In this document: one piece after another, positions 7,453 to 13,759 of the stretch
How positions within the stretch are numbered: the first letter of the stretch is position 1
Layout of the letters: every line of letters starts with the position of its first letter
Assembly: GCA_024277475.1 (NCBI GenBank)
Contig: JAJRVC010000573.1
Location: 1 to 14,960, forward strand
From: Deltaproteobacteria bacterium
Lineage (GTDB): Bacteria > Desulfobacterota > Desulfobacteria > Desulfobacterales > JAFDCJ01
Direction of reading: 5' to 3'
DNA length: 14,960 bases
Position numbers and translations under genes: made by a program
The notes under the pieces: generated by a model
The model's input: only the letters and a program-made list of their open reading frames with translations
Databases searched by the model: none
Told to the model about the DNA's origin: nothing

Positions 7453-7902
7453 ATGATGGAGAATTCCTCTCGTAAAAGAATCCTGGTCATTCATGGACCT
7501 AATTTGAACATGCTCGGCAAGAGAGAGCCCCATATTTACGGGCATGAAAGTCTCGCCGAGATCGATGCCCGATTGAAGGCAAAAGGTGAAAAACTGGGAA
7601 TTGATGTGGAAGCTTTTCAATCCAATCATGAAGGGGCCATAGTCGATAGGATCCAGCAAGCCGCCGGCACCGCCCATGGGGTCGTGATCAATCCGGCCGC
7701 TTACACCCATACCAGCGTCGCCATCAGAGATGCACTTGCGATGCTGGAAATTCCGGCAGTCGAAGTACACCTTTCCAATATTTACCGGCGCGAGCCGTTC
7801 CGGCACACATCATTGATCGCAGACATCGTTGCCGCACGGATCGCCGGTTTCGGTGCTCATGGCTACACGCTGGCGTTGGAGGGGTTGGTTGGGATGTTAT
7901 AA
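7453..7902 (+). CDS. aroQ: 3-dehydroquinate dehydratase, type II
   Basis: Catalyses trans-dehydration of 3-dehydroquinate to 3-dehydroshikimate, the third pathway step; type II enzymes are dodecamers unrelated to type I AroD. The 149-aa length is typical. Motifs: HGPNLNMLGKREP (14-26), the catalytic tyrosine Y29 in HIYG, SNHEG (57-61), the INPAAYTHTS segment (79-88) with N80 and H86, and the catalytic histidine H106 in EVHLSNI with an arginine-rich RREPFRH segment after it. I place the start at ATG 7453, which has GGAG (7441-7444) 8 nt upstream; GTG 7444 overlaps that Shine-Dalgarno and is less likely. It supplies the dehydratase step that no other gene here covers and ends the cluster. No terminator is obvious after it. 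Confidence 0.96.
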   Translation: MMENSSRKRILVIHGPNLNMLGKREPHIYGHESLAEIDARLKAKGEKLGIDVEAFQSNHEGAIVDRIQQAAGTAHGVVINPAAYTHTSVAIRDALAMLEIPAVEVHLSNIYRREPFRHTSLIADIVAARIAGFGAHGYTLALEGLVGML

Positions 7903-7955
7903 GCGTAAGGAATAATAGGTTTTCAAAAGGGGAGGGGATTTGATTTTTTTTTTAA

Positions 7956-8099
7956 TTAAATGAATGGAATAATATTTCTAAAGATCTCAAAAAAAGAGGA
8001 ATGAATTTTGTTGGGCCAACGATTATTTATGCTTTTATGCAAGCTGTCGGCATGGTCAATGATCATGAAGTTTCCTGCTTTAAATATCTGCAGGTATGA
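7956..8099 (+). pseudogene. tag: C-terminal remnant of tag (DNA-3-methyladenine glycosylase I)
   Basis: A 47-codon open stretch (first codon TTA 7956, right after an in-frame TAA; stop TGA 8097) reads as the C-terminus of Tag: SKDLKKRGMNFVGPTI, then YAFMQAVGMVNDH and VSCFKY. The NDHEVSC segment keeps the histidine and cysteine, spaced as in the zinc site of E. coli Tag. The catalytic N-terminal ~140 residues, including the first Cys/His zinc ligands and the active-site glutamate, are absent upstream, where the aroQ end and low-complexity sequence lie. An internal ATG (8001) could in principle start a 32-aa peptide, but it could not form a glycosylase. Intact Tag removes 3-methyladenine from alkylated DNA. 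This is a deletion remnant and marks an old rearrangement breakpoint near 7900-7955. Confidence 0.87.
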
Positions 8100-8635
8100 T
8101 TGTAAAAAATGAACTTGTCAAGTTTGATGTGGCCGCAAAAAGGCACAAAAAACACAAAAATAAAATTTTGCATTTAATAATTTCAATAGGTTATAAGATC
8201 AAAATTCGAGAATTTTGACTTTTTACGAGATTATCAAGTTTGGTGAACTCTTAAAAAGTCACTCAAGGCCTATATAGGGTTTCCAGAAAAAGTCGTAAAT
8301 TTGACAAAATTCAGGGCAAAACGGATTTTGGCCTCATAAAAATGTGCCCGTCTGGAGTATCAAGCCGCTCTGAAGCGACAAGCCCTTTTTTATAAAGGCC
8401 CGGAATTGGGCAGATAAGGGAAGTATACACTACTTTTAATTGTTTTCCCGCCGCATAGCGGCTTCGTTTAACAAAAGCGTGGCGCCATACGGCATAAAGA
8501 TAGCGGTTATAAACAAAGGCTGTGCAAACTTGGAATTTATTTAGGCTGCTCTAGACCGGCGGCGTTATGAACAGTTTTTGTGCGGAAGGGTTTGGCTCTA
8601 TTTGGGGTCGGGAATATGAAAAATTGGGATAAAAA
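8100..8635 (+). other. AT-rich spacer between tag remnant and HD-GYP gene
   Basis: More than 500 bp with no supported gene. The left part (8135-8180) is A-rich, with GGCACAAAAAACACAAAAA-type sequence. The middle (8199-8333) holds three adjacent inverted repeats, listed separately. The right part contains a short stem GCCGC/GCGGC (8450-8462) and mixed sequence. TTGACA at 8301-8306 has no good -10 at the right distance, so I do not call a promoter, although the HD-GYP promoter should lie in this region. Confidence 0.5.
8199..8333 (+). repeat. cluster of three inverted repeats upstream of the HD-GYP gene
   Basis: First, a perfect 9+9 repeat, TCAAAATTC (8199-8207) and GAATTTTGA (8210-8218), separated by 2 nt. 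Second, a 13-nt repeat with one mismatch, GACTTTTTACGAG (8217-8229) and CTCTTAAAAAGTC (8248-8260), sharing two bases with the first. Third, GGGCAAAA (8314-8321) and TTTTGGCC (8326-8333) with one mismatch around CGGA. The first is operator-like in symmetry; the others could fold as RNA. They may instead be copies of an interspersed intergenic repeat. Confidence 0.55.
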
Positions 8636-8647
8636 AGGAGGCTTGAT

Positions 8648-9688
8648 TTGTACAACTTACTTGTTTGCATTTTAATTTTTATCGGTATCATTATTATGAG
8701 TTTGAGTTTCCGGAAATTTCGAAGTAATATCCGGTTGATGCGTGAGTTTTATGTTGATGACAAGCTGAATCAAATGCAAGGGTTGAACAGTCATCAGATT
8801 CTGCTTTTTTTCTTTCTCCTGGGATATATTCTGGTCTTCGTTTTATTTCTCTTCAATATTAAATTTGCATCCGAATTGCTGATGGGTATCATATTCTTTT
8901 TCGGATCAATGTTTGTTTTTACCGAGAATAATCTTCATTACAATATTGTATCATCCATAAAGAAAAATTATGAAAAAACTCTTAAGATTTCCAGTGCGCT
9001 TGAAGAAGAACGGGAAAAATTGCTATCAATAAACAAGCAACTTACCCAAACGGAAGATGTGACTATTTTTGCCCTCGCATATCAAGCAGAGATGAGAGAT
9101 AGTGTCACTGGAAACCATATAGCCCGCACCTCTAAATTTGTACAACTTCTTACAAACGACCTCAGGAAAAAGGATAAATACAAAAATTATATTTCCGTAG
9201 AGTACCAAACTGAAATAGTCAAATCTGCCCCTTTGCATGATATTGGAAAAGTGGCAATACCCGATAAAATTCTTCAAAAAGAGGGGGTATTTACTAAAGA
9301 AGAATTTGAAATCATGCAAAAACACTGTGAATTTGGGGCTAATATTATCAGGAGAGCCATGCAAAAATTGAAATTCAAGTCATTTCTCCAGATCGCTGAG
9401 CAATTGACCCTGGGGCATCATGAAAAATGGGATGGCACCGGTTATCCAAGAGGGCTAAAAAAAGATGAAATCCCTCTGTCTGCCCGTATTATGGCGGTTG
9501 CAGATGTGTATGATGCATTACGCGCAAAAAGACAATATAAAAAAGCTTTTTCTCATCAAAAAGCGTATGAAATCCTTATAAAAGACAGTGGTACCCACTT
9601 CGACCCAGATATTATCGACTCTTTTGTCAATATCGCTGATCAGTTTGAAAAAGTATCAATGGAACTTATGGATGATACCCATGGATAA
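8648..9688 (+). CDS. membrane-anchored HD-GYP domain protein (predicted cyclic-di-GMP phosphodiesterase)
   Basis: A 346-aa signalling protein. Hydrophobic segments at about 3-19, 51-70 and 76-92 suggest three membrane passes. A charged coiled-coil-like linker (about 100-135) leads to an HD-GYP domain (about 137-335). Key residues: H157 in TGNHIAR, the HD pair H197-D198 in APLHDIGKVAIPD, GHH (256-258), GYP (265-267) in WDGTGYPRGL, and ARIMAVADVYDAL (279-291). Family members hydrolyse cyclic-di-GMP, in some cases cGAMP. No PAS, GAF or receiver domain is present, so input would come through the membrane segments. The TTG start is supported by a strong AGGAGG (8636-8641) 6 nt upstream. The gene is visibly more AT-rich than its neighbours, with many AAA/TTT codons, which suggests a separate origin. 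The SDR gene follows after 56 bp. Confidence 0.94.
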   Translation: MYNLLVCILIFIGIIIMSLSFRKFRSNIRLMREFYVDDKLNQMQGLNSHQILLFFFLLGYILVFVLFLFNIKFASELLMGIIFFFGSMFVFTENNLHYNIVSSIKKNYEKTLKISSALEEEREKLLSINKQLTQTEDVTIFALAYQAEMRDSVTGNHIARTSKFVQLLTNDLRKKDKYKNYISVEYQTEIVKSAPLHDIGKVAIPDKILQKEGVFTKEEFEIMQKHCEFGANIIRRAMQKLKFKSFLQIAEQLTLGHHEKWDGTGYPRGLKKDEIPLSARIMAVADVYDALRAKRQYKKAFSHQKAYEILIKDSGTHFDPDIIDSFVNIADQFEKVSMELMDDTHG

Positions 9689-9744
9689 GGAATTGTGGGG
9701 GTGATTCCCGTTTGTAAAACTCTGAATGTTTTATAGGAGGATTC

Positions 9745-10560
9745 ATGTCTTTTTTGGATGATATATTCGGCCTGGACGGCAAGACCGCCATCGTCACCGG
9801 TGGCGCCGGCGTGATCGGCACCGTCATGTCTGCAGCCCTCTTGAATGCCGGCGCAAATGTAGTCATATGGAGCCGCACTCAGCAATCTATCGATCAGGCT
9901 TTGCAAAAACTATCCCCTGCGGATAAATTCGTCGATCACCTAGCCGGAATCCGGGTGGATACCGGCAGTGAAGCCGAGGTTGAAGCGGGGCTGAAAGATG
10001 CTGTTTCAAGATTCGGCTCGCTGCAAATACTGATTAACGCAGTCGGCGGCGTCAGGGGAAAGTCGCCGCTGGTGGAAACGGACATGGCCGAATTCGAAAC
10101 CGTATTGAAGCTGAATCTGACAGCCGGCCTGATGATACCCACCAAAGCTATCGCCGCTTACTGGATTGCGCATGGAATCAGGGGCGCTATTATCAACCTG
10201 ACGTCTATGACATCATACAATCCGCTGTCCGGCGTCTGGGCTTACGATGCGGCCAAGGCCGGGGTGTTGAACCTGACCGTGGGCGCTGCTAACGAACTGG
10301 CGCGCTACGGCATACGCGTAAACGCCATTGCACCCGGATTTTTCCTCGGCAAACAGAACCGGGCTCTACTGGTGGATGAAGAAACCGGAGAATATACCGA
10401 AAGGGGTAAAGCCGTCATCCATCATACACCCTTCGGCCGATTCGGGGAGACCAATGAATTGATGGGTGCTACCCTGTTTCTTGCCAGCAACAAGGCTTCC
10501 GGATTTGTGACCGGCGTCTCCATTCCGGTAGACGGTGGGTATCTGGCTTTTAATATTTAG
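9745..10560 (+). CDS. short-chain dehydrogenase/reductase, sugar-acid (UxuB-like) type
   Basis: A 271-aa classical SDR using NAD(P)(H). Features: the cofactor loop TGGAGVIG (18-25), NAVGG (98-102, variant of NNAGG), active-site N124 in LKLNL, S154 in NLTSMTS, the catalytic pair Y167 and K171 in AYDAAK, NAIAPGFF (193-200), and PFGRFGE (229-235) with a C-terminal GVSIPVDGGYLAF. The DEETGEYTERG insertion (211-221) before HTPFGRFG matches a subgroup annotated as D-mannonate (fructuronate) oxidoreductase and related sugar-acid dehydrogenases; this is family recollection and does not fix the substrate. The start has AGGAGG (9735-9740) 4 nt upstream of ATG. It is 56 bp after the HD-GYP gene but compositionally closer to the genes downstream. 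A LarA-like gene follows on the same strand after a 482-bp repeat-filled spacer. Confidence 0.92.
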   Translation: MSFLDDIFGLDGKTAIVTGGAGVIGTVMSAALLNAGANVVIWSRTQQSIDQALQKLSPADKFVDHLAGIRVDTGSEAEVEAGLKDAVSRFGSLQILINAVGGVRGKSPLVETDMAEFETVLKLNLTAGLMIPTKAIAAYWIAHGIRGAIINLTSMTSYNPLSGVWAYDAAKAGVLNLTVGAANELARYGIRVNAIAPGFFLGKQNRALLVDEETGEYTERGKAVIHHTPFGRFGETNELMGATLFLASNKASGFVTGVSIPVDGGYLAFNI

Positions 10561-11042
10561 GTTTCAGGATTTAGTACTTCAACCTCCTTATATGAAACTA
10601 CATTAAGCTGTATTGGTTTGTTCGACTGTTAAGGGTCTGATTTTATATCCAATATTATTCGTCATTCAACATTCGATGTTCGACGTTCATTTTTTTAGTT
10701 GGTGCCCGTCCACGAAGCCTTTTTTATCCATGGGCACTGACGTAAGTTTCCAATTCAGAAATGAGCAATTTTTTCTCTGGGCAAGGCCGCACAAGGGTTT
10801 ACGTTGAGATGTACTTTTCGTACTTCACAGACGTAAACCCGCGGAGAACGCCGCTCAGAGGAAAAAGGGCCATTTATGGATGGAAACTAGTGAACCCGTC
10901 ATATGAAAATGGCAAGGACCAAAGTTTTTTCTACGATCAGACCGGACGCTCGCGGCCAGCGGCGGCGTTCATCAATTACAGCCTGTCCGGGTTGGGGTAA
11001 ATTCGTGCCGGACCCGCAGCAGCCGGAAGGGAAAGCAAAGAT
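10561..11042 (+). other. 482-bp spacer between SDR and LarA-like genes, repeat-filled
   Basis: No recognisable gene. The left part (about 10665-10690) has AACATTCGATGTTCGACGTT-type words related to the AACGTTCA element near 3213. The centre (10702-10888) is two nested or adjacent inverted repeats, listed separately. The right part (10903-11042) contains an open frame of about 58 codons overlapping the LarA-like start, without a Shine-Dalgarno or known similarity. No convincing promoter or terminator is seen. Confidence 0.5.
10702..10888. repeat. long imperfect inverted repeat with a preceding small hairpin
   Basis: Outer ends AGTTTCCA (10745-10752) and TGGAAACT (10881-10888) are perfect complements. 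The arms stay partly complementary inward (a CAGAG-A-rich block, then GC-rich) to a perfect 10-bp inner stem GGGTTTACGT (10795-10804) and ACGTAAACCC (10831-10840), capped by a GTAC/GTAC stem around TTTTC (10815-10819). The whole could fold into a hairpin of about 144 nt. Just before it, GTGCCC (10702-10707) and GGGCAC (10732-10737) form a second stem. This looks like a non-coding interspersed repeat or MITE-like element; no transposase or clear target-site duplication is visible. Confidence 0.7.
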
Positions 11043-12299
11043 ATGGTCAGCGGTAGGGGAAGTCCAGAAACAGTTTTGACGGAGGCAGAAGTCAAAACGC
11101 TCATAGAAGAAGGCACACCGGCGAAGCTTTATACGGGCAAAAAGGTTCTGGTATTGACACCGGATACAACGCGCACCTGCCCTCTGCCGATGATGGTCCG
11201 GGCTATTCGTAAAATTATCGGCACCCGCTGCGCGACTTTGGATTTTATGGTCGCCCTGGGGACACACCCACCTTTATCCGAATCGAGCATTTTGTCCTTT
11301 TACGGCATATCCGAGCGTCAGAGACAGACTGATTTTTACAATTCAAGATTCTTTAATCACCGCTGGGACCGGCCTGACACTTTTGAACGAATCGGCTACC
11401 TGGAAGAAGAAGTGGTCGAGAATATTTCAGGCGGCCGGCTGCGGGAAAAAGTAGCCATCGATATCAATCGCAGCATCTTTAACTACGACCTTGTTGTGAT
11501 CCTGGGACCGGTATTTCCCCATGAGGTCGTGGGGTTCTCCGGGGGGGCCAAATATCTGTTTCCGGGTATATCCGGTGGAGAATTTTTGCATTTTTTTCAC
11601 TGGCTGGGGGCCGTCATAACCTGCCCCAATATCATTGGAATCAAAAACACCCCGGTGCGGGACGTAATCCACCGTGCCTTGAAAAGGGTGGATGTGCCTA
11701 TTCATTTGCTGGCGATGGTGGTAACCGGGAAGAATCGGCTTTGCGGACTGTATACCGGTGACGTGCAGGAAGCCTGGGAACCAGCGGCCAATCTGTCTGC
11801 AAAGATTCATATCGTTTACAAAAAAAAACCATTTTCAATCGTTATGGGCCGTGCTCCGGAGATGTATGATGAAATCTGGGTTGCCGGAAAAGTAATGTAT
11901 AAATTGGAACAGGTGGTGGCCGACGGCGGCAAACTCATAATTTACGGGGCGCACATTAAGCATATTTCCAGAACATGGGGTAAGGAGATTGAAAAAATCG
12001 GCTATCACATCCGGGATTATTTTCTGACCAGAAAAGATCTATTCACGGATATTCCCAGGGGGGTTCTGGCCCACTCCACCCACGTGCGCGGTTCAGGTTC
12101 GTTTGATAATGGCATTGAGATCCCCCGAATTGAAGTCATACTGGCCACCGGAATAACGGCAGAAAAATGCCGCCGTATCAATCTGGGCTATATGGACCCG
12201 TCGAAAATCGACATTGAAGATTACCTGAATAAGGAGGAGGAGGGAGTTCTTTTTGTGGACCCTGCCGGCGAGATTCTTTACAAAAGGAACAAAAAATAA
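11043..12299 (+). CDS. LarA-like nickel-pincer-nucleotide racemase/epimerase family protein
   Basis: A 418-aa protein of the lactate racemase catalytic subunit family (DUF2088/LarA). Members bind the nickel-pincer nucleotide and interconvert stereoisomers of 2-hydroxy acids. Seen: PDTTR (40-44), ALGTHPP (71-77) with H75, and FPHEVVGFSGGAK (158-170) with H160 and K170, the latter matching the lysine that holds the pincer cofactor in LarA; PGISGGE (174-180) and histidines H183/H186 follow, and K283/K287 lie where LarA has another active-site lysine. So the active site looks intact. LarA homologues include malate, hydroxyglutarate and sugar-acid epimerases, so lactate is not assured. Cofactor makers larB, larC and larE are not in the window. 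ATG 11043 has only a weak GGAAGGG (11025-11031) upstream. The stop lies 15 bp from the convergent MFS gene. Confidence 0.9.
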   Translation: MVSGRGSPETVLTEAEVKTLIEEGTPAKLYTGKKVLVLTPDTTRTCPLPMMVRAIRKIIGTRCATLDFMVALGTHPPLSESSILSFYGISERQRQTDFYNSRFFNHRWDRPDTFERIGYLEEEVVENISGGRLREKVAIDINRSIFNYDLVVILGPVFPHEVVGFSGGAKYLFPGISGGEFLHFFHWLGAVITCPNIIGIKNTPVRDVIHRALKRVDVPIHLLAMVVTGKNRLCGLYTGDVQEAWEPAANLSAKIHIVYKKKPFSIVMGRAPEMYDEIWVAGKVMYKLEQVVADGGKLIIYGAHIKHISRTWGKEIEKIGYHIRDYFLTRKDLFTDIPRGVLAHSTHVRGSGSFDNGIEIPRIEVILATGITAEKCRRINLGYMDPSKIDIEDYLNKEEEGVLFVDPAGEILYKRNKK

Positions 12300-12314
12300 A
12301 ATAAGGAATTGAAA

Positions 12315-13643
12315 TTAAAAAGACTTACTACGATCCGATTCCATTATAATGGCTACTTTTTCCACTCTTTCAACGTCATAGTTGTAAAACAATGAAGCCG
12401 CAAAGAATAATATCGAACCCAGAAGAGTAAAGAAGGGCAAAAATTTTAAAGCAGTCTCAAGACCGTAAGCATCGGATAACATACCAATTACAGGTGGGCC
12501 TAAAGCGCTTCCTAAAAGATGCTGTACGATCACGCACAAACTCAAAGACACGGCCCGCAGACCGGGATGAACCACGTCCTGGGTTACCGCCACCGCTGCC
12601 GGGACAAAAGCGATTGCTGTGATGCCGGTAAAAAGCAATACCGCGTATTGAAAATGGCCGTGTAAAATCGTAAATGCCACCAGAAGGGCAACAGAAGTGA
12701 CTAAGGACGAAAGTGCGGGAAAGAGCGATCGAGCATTGTTTTTTCTCTTTTGCCATTTATCCGCTAAAAACCCGCCTAACGGTGCGCCGACGAGTGCCAG
12801 CAGCATGATGCTCGCTCCCTTGGTTCCGGCCTTGTCCATCGGCATCATTTCGATACGGTGATAATAGGTCGGCAGCCACGTCAACAGGGAGGTCGTCACA
12901 AATGCATTGGCAGCAAATGCAAGATTGTTGAATACCAGTGTCCTGTTCTTTGTGAATTGCTGTGCAATATCAATCAACTTCATTTGAACCCGGCTTTGTC
13001 CGCTTTCCTCCCCTTTTGTCTGCACCAGCGCTACGGTTTGATAGTCTTTCACGTAAAAGAAAAACAGGGCCGCAATCATTCCCGGTATCGCCACGATGCC
13101 AAAGGCATGCCGCCAGCCGAAATGCTCGGCGATATAGCCGCCCAAAACGATGCCCAGGGCGCTACCCAATGGAATCGATGCATTCCAGATGCCCAGCATC
13201 CTGGCACGGCTTTGTTGGGGAAACATGGCCGATATCATCGCCGTACCACCGGGGGCATAGCCTGCTTCTCCAATACCGATGGCGGTTCGCGCGGTAAACA
13301 GCTGCGAAAAATTGCGGGTAAATGCACATCCGAGGCTTGCCACCCCCCAGAATAGTGCCATCAATCCAATACATTTTTTCCGGCTCCACCGATCAATGAG
13401 AACAGATACAGGTAATGTAAAAATCAGGATAGACCAGTAAACCGCGGATACCAGCAGTCCGCATTGAGCATCCGTCAGACCCCAGTCCATCTTAAGAAAA
13501 GGGAAAAGAGAGACGATGACCAGTCGATCGATATAATCGAACATGTACAACAGGAACAGGAGGGCAAAGGCAAAGTAGGCCGACGTGCCGACAGCGCCCG
13601 GGTTTCGATTAGCGGCATGATTCACGACCGGAGATTTGCGCAT
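12315..13643 (-). CDS. major facilitator superfamily transporter
   Basis: A 442-aa inner-membrane transporter with about 12 hydrophobic segments. The first helix carries FDYIDR (35-40), a motif common in Spinster-like and organic/sugar-acid MFS members. The loop between helices 2 and 3 has LIDRWSRKK (82-90), a variant of the MFS motif A, and helix 4 shows ARTAIGIGEAGYAPGG (118-133). A hydrophilic central loop (about 200-235) separates the two six-helix halves. The polar N-terminus is cytoplasmic. Substrate is unknown; location beside a LarA-like racemase and an SDR suggests an organic or sugar acid. ATG is at 13643 with only a weak AGG upstream and a small hairpin just before it (13661-13677). 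It lies downstream of the UroD-like gene on the same strand, about 116 bp apart, so the two may be co-transcribed. Confidence 0.93.
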   Translation of the reverse strand: MRKSPVVNHAANRNPGAVGTSAYFAFALLFLLYMFDYIDRLVIVSLFPFLKMDWGLTDAQCGLLVSAVYWSILIFTLPVSVLIDRWSRKKCIGLMALFWGVASLGCAFTRNFSQLFTARTAIGIGEAGYAPGGTAMISAMFPQQSRARMLGIWNASIPLGSALGIVLGGYIAEHFGWRHAFGIVAIPGMIAALFFFYVKDYQTVALVQTKGEESGQSRVQMKLIDIAQQFTKNRTLVFNNLAFAANAFVTTSLLTWLPTYYHRIEMMPMDKAGTKGASIMLLALVGAPLGGFLADKWQKRKNNARSLFPALSSLVTSVALLVAFTILHGHFQYAVLLFTGITAIAFVPAAVAVTQDVVHPGLRAVSLSLCVIVQHLLGSALGPPVIGMLSDAYGLETALKFLPFFTLLGSILFFAASLFYNYDVERVEKVAIIMESDRSKSF

Positions 13644-13660
13644 AGCAATACCTAGCCCGG

Positions 13661-13677
13661 CTCCGCCCCAGACGGAG
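13661..13677 (-). promoter_or_regulatory. small hairpin in the 5' leader of the MFS gene
   Basis: CTCCG (13661-13665) and CGGAG (13673-13677) form a perfect 5-bp stem with a 7-nt loop, ending about 17 nt upstream of the MFS start codon. In the mRNA it would sit just before the weak ribosome binding region and could affect translation or act as a roadblock. It may also be part of an interspersed repeat. Confidence 0.3.
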
Positions 13678-13718
13678 AACCAGAAAAAAAATTAATCACG
13701 AAAATACAAAAGGACGAA

Positions 13719-13750
13719 AACACGAAAAAAAGCAAGATAAATTTCGTGTT
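13719..13750. repeat. perfect 9-bp inverted repeat in the UroD-like/MFS spacer
   Basis: AACACGAAA (13719-13727) and TTTCGTGTT (13742-13750) are exact complements with a 14-nt spacer. The left side belongs to a short array of related ACGAAAA words (about 13697-13728). It starts 9 bp after the stop of the UroD-like gene. On the - strand it could form a stem followed by T-rich sequence, so a weak terminator is possible, but the CACGAAAA words look like a common intergenic repeat. Confidence 0.5.
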
Positions 13751-13759
13751 CTCTATCAA

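Noticed and set aside
8301..8329. Sigma-70 promoter candidate (TTGACA at 8301)
   Set aside because: No acceptable -10 box at 16-18 bp; the hexamer alone in AT-rich DNA is not enough.
8465..8572. Possible integron attC site (GTTTAAC at 8465-8471, GCGTTAT near 8566)
   Set aside because: The distance suits an attC, but the inner L boxes are not complementary, the interior does not fold symmetrically, and no integrase or cassette context is present.
10761..11000. 79-codon frame across the long inverted repeat
   Set aside because: It runs through the hairpin arms, so openness is explained by the repeat; no protein features or ribosome binding site.
10903..11079. Small ORF of about 58 codons overlapping the start of the LarA-like gene in another frame
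   Set aside because: No Shine-Dalgarno, no recognisable family, starts next to a repeat and overlaps a well-supported gene.
12858..13355. 165-codon frame on the + strand opposite the MFS gene
   Set aside because: Antisense shadow; the - strand product has clear membrane segments and MFS motifs.
13700..13750. CRISPR-like short repeats (CACGAAAA words)
   Set aside because: Words are too short and irregular, with no spacers of constant length; better explained as a simple intergenic repeat with an inverted copy.
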